Shown: positions 53,085 to 61,870 of the stretch, in pieces | How positions within the stretch are numbered: position 1 is the first letter of the stretch | Layout: every line of letters begins with the position of its first letter | From: Candidatus Baltobacteraceae bacterium | GTDB lineage: Bacteria > Vulcanimicrobiota > Vulcanimicrobiia > Vulcanimicrobiales > Vulcanimicrobiaceae | Assembly: GCA_035502855.1 (NCBI GenBank) | Contig: DATJTX010000021.1 | Location: forward strand, 124,001 to 188,000 | DNA: 64,000 bases | Direction of reading: 5' to 3' | Notes under the pieces: generated by a model | The model's input: the letters and a program-made list of their open reading frames with translations, nothing else | Database searches by the model: none | Told to the model about the DNA's origin: nothing | Made by a program: the position numbers and the translations under genes

Positions 53085-53972
53085 ATGGAATCACACCCTT
53101 CGCTCGGTTTTCTCGGTCTCGGTGCAATGGGCGAGCCAATGGTACGCTCGCTCTTGCGCGCCGGGTTCCCGGTAACGATCGCCGCTCACCGCCGGCGCGA
53201 GGCGCTCGAACGTCTTGTGAGCGAGGGTGCGCGCGAAGCCGCCGACCCCGCGGCAGTCGCGGCCCTTGCAACGATCGTCATCACGTGCGTGCCGGATGCT
53301 CCACAGGTCGAGGAGGTGCTTTTCGGCGAGCGCGGGATAGCGTCGGGGCTCGCTGCCGGTGGGGTGGTGATCGACATGTCGACGATCTCACCCGTCGCCT
53401 CACAGCGTTTCGCCGAGCGGCTGGCCAAAGGCCGGGTCGGGTTCGTTGACGCACCGGTCAGCGGCGGCCCCGTTCGTGCCGCCTCCGGGACGCTTACGAT
53501 CATGGTCGGTGCCGAGCCGGCGGTCTTCGAGCGCGTCGAGCCGGTGCTGCGCGCGATGGGTACGCCGACCCATCTTGGCGGGGTCGGCATGGGCGAGACC
53601 GTGAAGCTCGTCAATCAGGTGATCATCGCCAGCGTGATGATCGCCAACGTCGAGGGCCTGGTCTTCGCGAAGCGGGCCGGAGCCGATCTCGACGGGGTTC
53701 GCAAAGTTCTCGCAACGGCGACGGGTTCCAACTACCTCCTTGACCAATGGCTACCCAAGACCTGGCTGGGCGGGACCTTCAATGGTGGCTTCGCCATGGA
53801 TCTGCTGCGCAAGGACGTTGCAGCGGCACTGGATGCGGCGCGCGCGACGGGATACGCGATGCCGTTGACGGGGCTCGCATACCAACTCTACACCGCCCGA
53901 TCGGGAAGGGGAGACGGCGCGCTCGACTACAGCGCGATCGCCAAATCGTATGAACGGATCGCTGGAGACTAA
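53085..53972 (+). CDS. 3-hydroxyisobutyrate dehydrogenase-family oxidoreductase
   Basis: A 295-residue NAD(P)-dependent beta-hydroxyacid dehydrogenase. It has the Rossmann motif GFLGLGAMGEPMVRSLL, FVDAPVSGGPVRAASGTL, the catalytic-lysine segment GETVKLVNQVIIAS and a helical C-terminal domain with GFAMDLLRKDVAAALDAARA. Candidate substrates include 3-hydroxyisobutyrate or tartronate semialdehyde. It is divergent from the aldolase gene by 50 bases and overlaps the response-regulator gene by 23 bases, an unusual junction for a metabolic enzyme. Confidence 0.9.
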   Translation: MESHPSLGFLGLGAMGEPMVRSLLRAGFPVTIAAHRRREALERLVSEGAREAADPAAVAALATIVITCVPDAPQVEEVLFGERGIASGLAAGGVVIDMSTISPVASQRFAERLAKGRVGFVDAPVSGGPVRAASGTLTIMVGAEPAVFERVEPVLRAMGTPTHLGGVGMGETVKLVNQVIIASVMIANVEGLVFAKRAGADLDGVRKVLATATGSNYLLDQWLPKTWLGGTFNGGFAMDLLRKDVAAALDAARATGYAMPLTGLAYQLYTARSGRGDGALDYSAIAKSYERIAGD

Positions 53973-54690
53973 ACCTTCGCGGGGAACGTTCGTCAAGAGT
54001 CCGGACTTCAACAAGAAGATTCTCGTCGTTGACGACGAGTCCGCGATCTTGCAGACGTTGCGCTTCAACCTCGAGCGAAGCGGCTACACGGTCGTGACCG
54101 CAAGCGACGGACGCAGCGCGGTCGCGATGGCCCAGCGCGAATCCCCCGATTTGGTCGTACTCGACATCATGCTTCCCGTGCTCGACGGGGTCGAGGCATG
54201 CAAGGAGATCCGCAAATTCTCCTCGGTGCCGATCATCATGCTTACCGCCAAGGACCAGGAGATCGACAAAGTCCTCGCGCTCGAATTGGGCGCCGACGAT
54301 TACGTGACCAAACCCTTCGCGCTGCACGAGTTTCTCGCGCGGGTCAAGGCACGGTTGCGCCGTCAAGCGCCGATCCAGGGCGGACATGAGGAGGCGATCT
54401 CACTCGGACAGATCGTGCTCGATCCATCGCGGCAGCAGCTCACCGTTCGCGGCAAGGACGTGGCGCTCGCGCCGAAAGAGTTCGCGTTGTTGCGCGTGCT
54501 GATGGAGAACAACGGCCGTGTCGTCACGCGTCAAACGCTGCTCGACAAAGTCTGGGGTTACGATTTCGAAGGCGAGCAGCAGACCGTCAGCGTGCACATC
54601 CGCTGGCTGCGCGAGAAGATCGAAGAAGACTCGCGCAATCCGCGCCACATCATTACGGTGCGCTCGCGCGGCTACATGTTCAAATCGTAG
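53950..54690 (+). CDS. OmpR/PhoB-family response regulator, probable phosphate regulator
   Basis: The 246-residue product has a receiver domain with DDE (28-30), phospho-acceptor D72 in VVLDIMLPVLDG, the switch TAKD and the lysine in DDYVTKPF, followed by a winged-helix DNA-binding domain (about 145-245, APKEFALLRVLMENNGRVVT and VSVHIRWLREKIE). It precedes a PhoR-like kinase by three bases. PhoB function is inferred from pstB and from the CTTAA-repeat boxes upstream of pstB and the porin gene. An N-terminal extension of about 20 residues precedes the receiver; a later start is possible. Confidence 0.85.
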   Translation: MNGSLETKPSRGTFVKSPDFNKKILVVDDESAILQTLRFNLERSGYTVVTASDGRSAVAMAQRESPDLVVLDIMLPVLDGVEACKEIRKFSSVPIIMLTAKDQEIDKVLALELGADDYVTKPFALHEFLARVKARLRRQAPIQGGHEEAISLGQIVLDPSRQQLTVRGKDVALAPKEFALLRVLMENNGRVVTRQTLLDKVWGYDFEGEQQTVSVHIRWLREKIEEDSRNPRHIITVRSRGYMFKS

Positions 54691-54693
54691 GCC

Positions 54694-55854
54694 ATGGTCG
54701 AGATCGCGCTGCTGCTCGTGGTGGCGCTCGTGGCGGGTGTCTTGATCGGCTGGGCGGTCGCTAGGCCGCGCTTTCCGCACGAAACCGAGCACGACGAACC
54801 CGAAGCTTCGGCAAACGGGACACAAAGCGATGCTGACTTTGCCCGTCTCGTCGGGGCATTGCCGCTCGGCGTGGTGTTCGTCGATCGCGCCGCTCGCGTG
54901 CGCTTCGCCAATCCGGCGGCGGGAACGATCTTCGCTTTCGACCCCGAGCGGGCGATCGGATCGCACGTGATCACGTCCATTCCGAACGTTGAGCTGGAAC
55001 GCCGTATCGACGACGCACTGCTGGGCGAAGCATCGGTCGCACCGATCACGCTTGCGAATGCGACGCAGAGCCGAACGTACGGCGTGTCCGTCTACCCGAT
55101 CGGTGATGACGGCGCGGGCGGGGTAGTCGTGTTCGCCGACGACCAAACCGACATCGCCCGGCTCGAACGTGCCAGCAAAGAATTCCTCACCAATGTCTCA
55201 CACGAATTGCGAACGCCGCTCTCTTCGATCAAACTGATGCTGGAAACCGTCGTCGAATCGCCGGATGACGAAGCCGCAGACCTCTTCTTGCCGCAGGTGC
55301 TGGCGCAGGTCGATCGTTTGGCCTCGCTGGTGCAACAGCTGCTCGAGCAGGCCCGCGCCGAGTCGGGTCAACTGCGGCTGAATCTTCGCCAGATGGATCT
55401 CGAGGAGGTTGCGCATCCGATCGTTGCCTCGTTCGAGCCGCAGGCGGCTAACAAGGGCGTGCGTCTCGAATTGCGCGCGATACGTCCGGTCTCGGTTGAG
55501 GCCGATCCCGACCGTCTCTCCCAAGTCTTCGTGAACCTGATCGACAACGCGATCCGTCACACGCCCGCCGGCGGGAGCGTGACGGTCGAACTGGACGCAA
55601 ACGGCAACGATGCGATCATGCGCGTGCGCGATACCGGAGTCGGCATCCCGTATCGCGACATCCCGCACATCTTCGAGCGCTTCTACGTGGTCGATCGTTC
55701 GCGCACGCGCGAGAGCGGGGGAGCCGGCTTGGGCCTGGCGATCGTCAAAAGCATCATCGATGCTCACGGCGGGACGGTCTCGACCGAATCGATGCTGGGG
55801 AGCGGGACGCTCTTCACCGTGCGTCTGCCGATCATGCGCGTCGCCGCGCGATAG
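54694..55854 (+). CDS. PhoR-like sensor histidine kinase
   Basis: A 386-residue membrane kinase. A single N-terminal helix (about 3-23) is followed by a PAS domain (about 45-155), HisKA with the phospho-acceptor H170 in FLTNVSHELRTPLSSIK, and HATPase with NLIDNAIRHTPAGG (N box), VRDTGVGIPYRDIPHIFERF (G1/F) and GGAGLGLAIVKSIIDAHGG (G2). The short membrane part without a large periplasmic sensor is typical of PhoR. It is co-transcribed with the response regulator. Phosphate sensing is inferred from context. Confidence 0.9.
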   Translation: MVEIALLLVVALVAGVLIGWAVARPRFPHETEHDEPEASANGTQSDADFARLVGALPLGVVFVDRAARVRFANPAAGTIFAFDPERAIGSHVITSIPNVELERRIDDALLGEASVAPITLANATQSRTYGVSVYPIGDDGAGGVVVFADDQTDIARLERASKEFLTNVSHELRTPLSSIKLMLETVVESPDDEAADLFLPQVLAQVDRLASLVQQLLEQARAESGQLRLNLRQMDLEEVAHPIVASFEPQAANKGVRLELRAIRPVSVEADPDRLSQVFVNLIDNAIRHTPAGGSVTVELDANGNDAIMRVRDTGVGIPYRDIPHIFERFYVVDRSRTRESGGAGLGLAIVKSIIDAHGGTVSTESMLGSGTLFTVRLPIMRVAAR

Positions 55855-55921
55855 CCGCGGCGCGGCTCGCCCTTAAAGAGGCGATAAGCCGTGCGTAATC
55901 TGGGTGCCCTACCGTAGACCT

Positions 55922-56104
55922 ATGTCGCGTTCCAAGGGCCCTGAGATGGACGAGCGCGCGATGCGCCGGCAGATCCTCGCGTTTCTGGACGAATACTGCG
56001 GTAGCCTCACGCTGCAGGACGTTCGAGCGTGGTATGTCGACGTTTTCCCCGATGTCACGCCCGCGGCGCCCTTCGCCGAGGGCGTTTGTCTTAATGCCCC
56101 TTAA
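55922..56104 (+). CDS. small uncharacterised protein between the kinase and pstB
   Basis: A 60-residue candidate protein starting MSRSKGPEMDERAMRRQILA, followed by FLDEYCGSLTLQDVRAWYVD and ending in a short hydrophobic tail. The first 40 residues look like a helical protein rather than a random frame. A GTG at 55904 would lengthen it slightly. Its 3' end overlaps the pstB Pho box, so it could also be fortuitous. No function assigned. Confidence 0.4.
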   Translation: MSRSKGPEMDERAMRRQILAFLDEYCGSLTLQDVRAWYVDVFPDVTPAAPFAEGVCLNAP

Positions 56105-56153
56105 TCGCGACTTAAGGCACACTTCCGGGAGATCACGTAGGAGCTGCTATACT
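56090..56153 (+). promoter_or_regulatory. Pho-box-like repeats and -10 element upstream of pstB
   Basis: CTTAA occurs at 56090, 56100 and 56111, with a degenerate CTTCC at 56122: a direct-repeat array with 10-11 bp period. TATACT (56148-56153) is a good -10. Direct repeats of this kind and spacing are the operators of PhoB-type regulators. A second array precedes the porin gene. Confidence 0.55.
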
Positions 56154-56185
56154 GCCGGCTCAATTCCCACGTACCCGCTTTGCAT

Positions 56186-57001
56186 ATGAATGATGACACA
56201 GAGACGCGCATGATCGCCACAAATCCCGAATTGACGAGTACGCCGGTCGCTACCAAGCTGGAGGCGCGTGACCTCGAGGTTTACTACGGAAACTTTCACG
56301 CGATAAAGAACGCAAACTTGAGCGTGCCGGAACACTGCGTGCAGGCGCTCATCGGCCCGTCGGGCTGCGGCAAGTCCACCTTTCTTCGCGCTCTCAACCG
56401 CATGCACGATCTCACGCCCGACGCTCGAGTGGAGGGCAGCGTCCTGCTCGACAGCGAGAACATCTACGCGAGCAACATCGACCCGGTCACGGTTCGTCAC
56501 CGGATCGGGATGGTTTTCCAGCGGCCAAATCCGTTTCCGAAGAGCATTTTCGAAAACGTCGTCTACGGTCCCAAGATTCATGGCGAGCGCAATCGCAAGA
56601 TGTTGATGGATATCTGCGAGAAGGGCTTGCGCGGCGCGGCGCTGTGGGAAGAGGTCAAAGATCGTCTCGATCGGTCGGCACTCGATCTCTCCGGCGGTCA
56701 GCAGCAACGTCTGTGCATCGCCCGCTGTCTCGCGGTCGACCCCGAGGTGATCTTGATGGACGAGCCCGCTTCCGCGCTCGATCCGATCGCCACCAGCAAG
56801 ATCGAAGATCTCATCGACGAGCTCAAAAAAGATTACACCGTCATCATCGTCACGCATTCGATGCAGCAGGCGGCGCGCATCAGCGACTTCACGACCTTTT
56901 TCCTGATGGGAGAGCTGATCGAATCGGATACGACCTCGACCATCTTCACGAAACCGCTGGATAAGCGCACCGAAGACTACATCACCGGCCGTTACGGCTA
57001 A
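56186..57001 (+). CDS. pstB: phosphate ABC transporter ATP-binding protein PstB
   Basis: ATPase of the high-affinity phosphate importer. The 271-residue product has Walker [10 protein letters not shown] (57-65), the PstB-specific [20 protein letters not shown], the signature [16 protein letters not shown], Walker [13 protein letters not shown] and the His-switch [16 protein letters not shown]. Start taken at ATG 56186; a TTG two codons earlier is possible. The usual partners pstS, pstC, pstA and phoU are not in this window. A CTTAA-repeat box lies upstream, and a strong hairpin follows. Confidence 0.95.
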   Translation: MNDDTETRMIATNPELTSTPVATKLEARDLEVYYGNFHAIKNANLSVPEHCVQALIGPSGCGKSTFLRALNRMHDLTPDARVEGSVLLDSENIYASNIDPVTVRHRIGMVFQRPNPFPKSIFENVVYGPKIHGERNRKMLMDICEKGLRGAALWEEVKDRLDRSALDLSGGQQQRLCIARCLAVDPEVILMDEPASALDPIATSKIEDLIDELKKDYTVIIVTHSMQQAARISDFTTFFLMGELIESDTTSTIFTKPLDKRTEDYITGRYG

Positions 57002-57033
57002 ATCGCGGCGATTTTCCGCCCGGTCGTCGTCAC

Positions 57034-57075
57034 CGGCCGCCTCGTGTATTCCGACATACACGTCGGCGGCCGTTT
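57034..57075 (+). terminator. stem-loop terminator after pstB
   Basis: CGGCCGCC and GGCGGCCG (57034-57041, 57065-57072) plus the inner CGTGTAT/ATACACG form a long stem with a six-base loop, followed by TTT. It isolates pstB from the porin gene. Confidence 0.65.
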
Positions 57076-57188
57076 CCTAGACCGGACGAAAAGGCGCTCG
57101 CGATGGGTTGTTGGAGGCGTGTCCTTTTCGGCGTTTGCGGGTTTTGCGTTGTGCGAATCCGCTACAGAGCGCGAGGCCTCTCGAGCCG

Positions 57189-57216
57189 CTTAAGCCGACG
57201 TTAAGTGAGGCTTAAT
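57189..57216 (+). promoter_or_regulatory. Pho-box-like triple repeat upstream of the porin gene
   Basis: CTTAAG (57189), GTTAAG (57200) and CTTAAT (57211) are spaced exactly 11 bases apart on the same face of the helix. The closest -10 is a weak TAGCAT at 57227. The same motif and period occur upstream of pstB. Confidence 0.6.
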
Positions 57217-57280
57217 TTCATCCAGGTAGCATGAGGCCGTTACCCCTGTACCCTCACTTTCATACGGGAGTACTTTTTAC

Positions 57281-58900
57281 GTGTTAACGAAACTCGCGCG
57301 CGTCGGTCTGACCGCTGCGGCGATGGTTTTGGCAGCCACGACTTTTGTGCTGGCGGAAACAACGGCAACACCAGCGCCAAAGAACGTCGCGCAGGCTTCG
57401 GCTTCTGCGACGGCTTCGCCCAATCCATTTACCTATCGCGGCTACGTTCGCGCTTACGACCTCACGCGGCAAAACGCATACAGTGCTTTCGGCGGACCGG
57501 GACCGGGCAGCAAGGCCAACCAGGCCTCGTTCAACTCGGCGATCAGCCTGCACGGCGACTACAATTTCCTGGGCTCCGGTTTTGACGTCGGCGCCTCGTA
57601 CCTCTACGCGCAGCCGTTCAACAACTGCGCAAATCCGGCCACGCACTCGTCGACGGCCGGACCGCCCTGCGGTACCAAGAGTGAGCCGCCGGGTCTCAAT
57701 CCGGACGACACGCTGCCGGGGTTCGAGATGAGCACGCTCTACGAAGCCTATGCGCGGTACGACGCCAACGGTCTGTACGTGCAAGGCGGCGATCAGGTCA
57801 TGAATACGCCGTGGGCGCCGAGCTCGGATTCGCGCCTCAAGCCGGTGTCGTATCAGGGCGTCGACGCTTCGTACAAACTCAATTCGAACTGGACGATCGA
57901 GGGCGCCGACATTTGGGAGTGGGAGTGCCGTACGTGCTCCAACTTCGATAAGGGCACCCTGCTGACGGTCGTCAACCCCGGCGGTTACGCCTATCCGGGT
58001 GCGAGTGCTCTGCCGACTACGGTTTACGATCCGTCGGAAACGCCGCTCGACAACAACGGCTTCTTCTATGGGCATCTCGGCTACAAAGGGCCGAAGTCGC
58101 TACCGCTCGCGGCGAATCTCTACTACTACAGCTTCAGCAATATCGCGACCAACTTTTGGGCGGACGCGAAAATGACGCTCGGGACGAGCATGCTCAAACC
58201 GTACCTCGCGCTGCAGGGCGGCACCGAGAACGGCACGTCGAGCGATCTGCTCGGAAAGATCGACTCGTCGATCATCGGCGCGCAGATCGGCTTCTACCCG
58301 ATGCCCGCTCTCCTCTTGGCGGGTTCGTTCGATTACATTCCGCTAAAGACCGACACCGTCGATCTCGCGACGTACGGCCTGACCTGCAGCGCGCAGCATC
58401 AGATCGGCTTTGCGGCAGGACACAAAGCCTACAACGTAGCGTTTCCGTACTTCCTGCCTTCCGGCGGAACCGCGCAGTGTTCGCCCAACGCGTCGAATGC
58501 GGCGCTTACCGACGTGTATTACGGCGGATGGGCCTCGCCGTACACCGACTCCTACGCAACCGACCCAACCTTCGTCTCGAGCGGCACGCAGGACATGCCG
58601 GACCGCCGCAGCCCCGGCAGCGCCGCCAAGATCGCCGCGACGTTCACGTCGGACAATCGGCAGCTCGTCACGACGGTGCAACAGGAGTGGTACGACTACT
58701 CGAACCCGGGCTATGCGACCGGCAACAGCGAGACCGACTTCGATACGCAGTACTTCTTCGCTAAGGTTCCAAAGCACGGGCTCTACAAAGGGTTCTCGTT
58801 GCGCGTGCGCTTGTTCAGCCGTTCCGAGAGCACCTGGCCCGGCGGCTCACCCGACGGACTGTTTAAGTACAGTCGCTTCCAAGCCGAATACGACTTTTAG
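57281..58900 (+). CDS. outer-membrane beta-barrel porin, probably phosphate-regulated
   Basis: A 539-residue exported protein with a signal peptide (about 1-25) and many alternating aromatic/polar strands such as NLYYYSFSNIATNFWADAKM and FSLRVRLFSRS. It ends in RFQAEYDF, the terminal Phe recognised by the BAM complex. The layout suits an OprD/OprP-like porin, but no substrate motif is visible. A GGGAG site precedes the GTG start. Its upstream Pho-box-like repeats suggest induction under phosphate limitation. No similarity to the neighbouring genes. Confidence 0.8.
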   Translation: MLTKLARVGLTAAAMVLAATTFVLAETTATPAPKNVAQASASATASPNPFTYRGYVRAYDLTRQNAYSAFGGPGPGSKANQASFNSAISLHGDYNFLGSGFDVGASYLYAQPFNNCANPATHSSTAGPPCGTKSEPPGLNPDDTLPGFEMSTLYEAYARYDANGLYVQGGDQVMNTPWAPSSDSRLKPVSYQGVDASYKLNSNWTIEGADIWEWECRTCSNFDKGTLLTVVNPGGYAYPGASALPTTVYDPSETPLDNNGFFYGHLGYKGPKSLPLAANLYYYSFSNIATNFWADAKMTLGTSMLKPYLALQGGTENGTSSDLLGKIDSSIIGAQIGFYPMPALLLAGSFDYIPLKTDTVDLATYGLTCSAQHQIGFAAGHKAYNVAFPYFLPSGGTAQCSPNASNAALTDVYYGGWASPYTDSYATDPTFVSSGTQDMPDRRSPGSAAKIAATFTSDNRQLVTTVQQEWYDYSNPGYATGNSETDFDTQYFFAKVPKHGLYKGFSLRVRLFSRSESTWPGGSPDGLFKYSRFQAEYDF

Positions 58901-58986
58901 CATGCAGCCCTGATTCGTCCATACCGTCGTCGCCGAAGGTCTGAACGAATCATGATCTGCAGGTGGACTTCGGGGACCAAGCAGTC

Positions 58987-59019
58987 GGGGCTCGTGCAAG
59001 GCACGGGCCCCTTTTATTT
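58987..59019 (+). terminator. rho-independent terminator after the porin gene
   Basis: GGGGCTCGTGC (58987-58997), loop AAG, and GCACGGGCCCC (59001-59011) form an 11-pair stem with one wobble, followed by TTTTATTT. Confidence 0.85.
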
Positions 59020-59049
59020 GGAATATGTCCGGCCGCCATGCCATCGACG

Positions 59050-60096
59050 ATGAAAGCGCTCTCGAAACTACGGCCCGAGGCGGGCTTCACCCTGAACGTG
59101 GTTCCCGTTCCCTCGATCGGCCCGACCGACGTGCTGATCCGCGTCGAGAAAGCCGGGATCTGCGGCACGGATCATCACATCTACGAATGGGATCCGTGGG
59201 CGCAAGCACGCGTGCGTCCGCCCGTTGTGATCGGCCACGAGTTCATGGGTAGCGTGCACGCCGTCGGAAACGCCGTCCGCGCGGTCAAACCGGGCGATCG
59301 CGTCTCCGCCGAGGGACACATCGCCGATCTCACCTGCGTGCTCTGCCGCACCGGTCAGGCGCACATCTGCGAACACGTGAAGATCATCGGGATCGATCGC
59401 GACGGTGCGTTCGCCGAATTCATCGCGATGCCCGAATACAACGTGTGGAAACTCGATCCGGCGATTCCGGATGAATTCGCCGCCGTATTCGATCCGCTCG
59501 GCAATGCGGTCCACACGGTGATGGCGGCCGGCGTGAGTACGAAGAGCGTGGTGATCACCGGCGTGGGGTCGATCGGGTTGATGGCCATCCCGGTGGCGCG
59601 CGCGGCCGGAGCGGCAACGGTCTACGCGATCGACGTGAACCCCGCCAAGCTCGAGCTGGCCAAGCGCTTAGGCGCCGACGATACGTTCGATGCGCGCGAG
59701 GTCGGGCTCGTCGACGAGATCAAGGAGCGCACCGGCGGCGACGGCGTCGAAGTCCTGCTCGAGATGTCCGGGAGCGGAAGTGCGATCGACCTCGGATTGC
59801 AGATGGTGCGCAACGGAGGTACAGCGGCGTTGCTCGGGATTCCGGGCGACAAAGTCAACCTCAATCTCGCCGAATTGATCATCTTCAAAGGCCTCACCGT
59901 CTTGGGTATCAACGGCCGCACGATGTTCGAGACCTGGTACCAAACGCAAGCATTGGTCAAGAGCGGGCGCGTCGACCTGCGCCCGATCATCACTCACGTG
60001 TTGCCGATGCGCGAATTCGACCGCGCATTCGAGCTGATGCGCAACGGCGAGGCCGCGAAAATCGTCCTCGACGTCAAAGGGGACATAGCAAAGTGA
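59050..60096 (+). CDS. tdh: L-threonine 3-dehydrogenase
   Basis: Zinc-dependent MDR enzyme that oxidises threonine to 2-amino-3-ketobutyrate. The 348-residue product has GICGTDHHIYEWDPWAQ, GHEFMGSVHAVGNAV, the structural-zinc cysteines around CVLCRTGQAHIC, and the NAD motif VITGVGSIGLMAIPVARAAG. Homologues begin MKALSKL, so the ATG at 59050 was chosen; an ATG at 59038 adds four residues. The stop overlaps the kbl start (GTGA), so the two-step threonine-to-glycine pathway is encoded together. Confidence 0.94.
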   Translation: MKALSKLRPEAGFTLNVVPVPSIGPTDVLIRVEKAGICGTDHHIYEWDPWAQARVRPPVVIGHEFMGSVHAVGNAVRAVKPGDRVSAEGHIADLTCVLCRTGQAHICEHVKIIGIDRDGAFAEFIAMPEYNVWKLDPAIPDEFAAVFDPLGNAVHTVMAAGVSTKSVVITGVGSIGLMAIPVARAAGAATVYAIDVNPAKLELAKRLGADDTFDAREVGLVDEIKERTGGDGVEVLLEMSGSGSAIDLGLQMVRNGGTAALLGIPGDKVNLNLAELIIFKGLTVLGINGRTMFETWYQTQALVKSGRVDLRPIITHVLPMREFDRAFELMRNGEAAKIVLDVKGDIAK

Positions 60097-61280
60097 ACAC
60101 CACGTTCGATGCGTCGCTTGAACGGGAGCTCGACGCGTTGCGATCGGCGGGTACCTACAAGCGCCTGCGTCATCTCACCACACCGATGGCGCCGGAAGTG
60201 CACATGGAAGAGGCCGGCGACGTCATCGTGCTCTCCAGCAACAACTATCTCGGGCTCTCGGATCAACCGGACGTGATCGAGGCCGGGATCGAGGGGTTGC
60301 GGAAATACGGAGCGGGCACCGCCTCGGTGCGCTTCATCTGCGGCACGTTCGACATCCACCGCAAGCTCGAGGAACGAATCGCCGCGTTTTTGGGAACGCA
60401 GGCGTCGCTGACGTATGTCTCGTGTTGGAACGCGAATACCGGGCTCTTCCCGACGATCTGCGGGGACGGCTCTGCGATCGTTTCGGATGAGCTCAACCAC
60501 GCCTCGATCATCGACGGCGTACGTTTGGCGAGCAAGGCCAAGCGCGCCGTGTACAAGCACGGCGACATGGCCAACCTCGAAGCCATCCTTCGACAAGCTC
60601 GGGATGACAAGAACTCGCCGGTATTCGTGGTCACGGACGGCGTTTTCTCGATGGAAGGTTCGCTGGCGAAGCTGCCCGAGATCGTGGCATTGTGCAAACG
60701 CTACGGCGCGGTGAGCGTGGTCGACGATTCGCACGGAACCGGCGTGATGGGAAAGACCGGTCGCGGCACGATCGAGCATTTCGGGTTGACCGGCGAGGTC
60801 GACGTCATCACCGGCACGCTCGGGAAGGCGCTCGGCGGCGCCGCCGGCGGCTTCGTCGCCGGGAGCGCCGCGTTGATCGACGTGCTGATCCAGCGTTCGC
60901 GCCCGCAGCTCTTTTCCAACGCGCTGCCGGCGACCGTGGCGTGCAGTTCGCTGGCGGCGATCGACTACCTCGATGCGCACCCCGAGCTGGTCGAACGTTT
61001 GCGCGGGAACGTCGCCTACTTCCGCAGCGGCTTGCTGCGCTTGGGGTTCAAGCCGCTCGACGGTCCGAGCGCGATCGTGCCGATCATTGTCGGCGAGACC
61101 GCGCGCGCGATCAAGATGAGCGACGAGCTGCTCGAGCACGGCGTCTTCGTGACCGGCTTCGGTTTTCCGGTCGTGCCCGAGGGCACGGCACGCATTCGCA
61201 CGCAGCTTTCCGCCGCACTGACGAAAGAAGAAATGGACCGCGCGCTCGACGCGTTCGAACATGTCAAAGCTCTACTTTAG
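60093..61280 (+). CDS. kbl: glycine C-acetyltransferase (2-amino-3-ketobutyrate CoA ligase)
   Basis: PLP enzyme that splits 2-amino-3-ketobutyrate with CoA into glycine and acetyl-CoA. The 395-residue product has SSNNYLGLSDQPDVIEAG, VSVVDDSHGTGVMGKTGRG, the PLP-binding lysine K245 in TGTLGKALGGAAGGF, and RSRPQLFSNALPATV. A REP-like hairpin lies within the gene at 60584-60606 and encodes an ordinary-length loop (AILRQARDDKNS). Its last 20 bases overlap the thymidine kinase gene. Confidence 0.95.
   Translation: MNTTFDASLERELDALRSAGTYKRLRHLTTPMAPEVHMEEAGDVIVLSSNNYLGLSDQPDVIEAGIEGLRKYGAGTASVRFICGTFDIHRKLEERIAAFLGTQASLTYVSCWNANTGLFPTICGDGSAIVSDELNHASIIDGVRLASKAKRAVYKHGDMANLEAILRQARDDKNSPVFVVTDGVFSMEGSLAKLPEIVALCKRYGAVSVVDDSHGTGVMGKTGRGTIEHFGLTGEVDVITGTLGKALGGAAGGFVAGSAALIDVLIQRSRPQLFSNALPATVACSSLAAIDYLDAHPELVERLRGNVAYFRSGLLRLGFKPLDGPSAIVPIIVGETARAIKMSDELLEHGVFVTGFGFPVVPEGTARIRTQLSAALTKEEMDRALDAFEHVKALL
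60584..60606 (+). repeat. REP-like hairpin inside kbl
   Basis: CATCC / TTCGACAAGCTCG / GGATG is the same core as the intergenic copies (6262-6284, 38921-38945), with a stem whose bases differ but remain complementary. It is in the kbl coding frame and does not change the expected protein length. Confidence 0.7.
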
Positions 61281-61833
61281 ATACTCGGCGATGAACGCGG
61301 GCAAATCGACCGCGCTCATTCAAGTCGCGCACAATTACGAGGAAAACGATCGCGAGGTGAAGCTGTATACCGCGGCGATCGATCGCCGGTTCGGCCAGGG
61401 CGTGGTCGCGTCGCGGATCGGGCCGCAGCGTTCGGCGACGACCTTCGACCCGCATACCGATTTCTTCGCCGAGATGTCGGCGATGCGCGGGATCTCGTGC
61501 GTGCTGATCGACGAGGCGCAATTCCTGACTCCAGACCAGGTTCGAGACCTCCACCGCGGTGCGCATCTGCTGGACATTCCCGTCATCTGTTACGGAATAC
61601 GCAGCGATTTCTTGGGTGAGCCGTTTCCCGGCTCGGCCTATTTGCTCACTTTGGCCGATAGCATCGAGGAACTGAAGAACATCTGCTCGTGCGGCCGGAA
61701 AGCGACGATGAACCCTCGTTTCGCAGGCGGTGAGCGCTTGTTTGTAGGTGACCAAGTCGCGATCGAGGGCGATGTCGAGTACCGGCCGATGTGTGCGCGT
61801 TGCTTCTACGAGGGCGCCCGTTCGATTAGATGA
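61261..61833 (+). CDS. tdk: thymidine kinase (type II)
   Basis: Phosphorylates thymidine. The 190-residue product has the P-loop AMNAGKST (10-17), LIDEAQFLTPDQV, YGIRSDFLGEPFPGSAYLL (the lasso), and a zinc site from CSCG and MCARC. The ATG is within kbl, overlapped by 20 bases, so coupled to it. Compact tetrameric type II TK with family-typical length. Confidence 0.95.
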   Translation: MSKLYFRYSAMNAGKSTALIQVAHNYEENDREVKLYTAAIDRRFGQGVVASRIGPQRSATTFDPHTDFFAEMSAMRGISCVLIDEAQFLTPDQVRDLHRGAHLLDIPVICYGIRSDFLGEPFPGSAYLLTLADSIEELKNICSCGRKATMNPRFAGGERLFVGDQVAIEGDVEYRPMCARCFYEGARSIR

Positions 61834-61870
61834 GCATCCCCTAGCCCGCTGCGGTTTGGGAAACCTTGGA

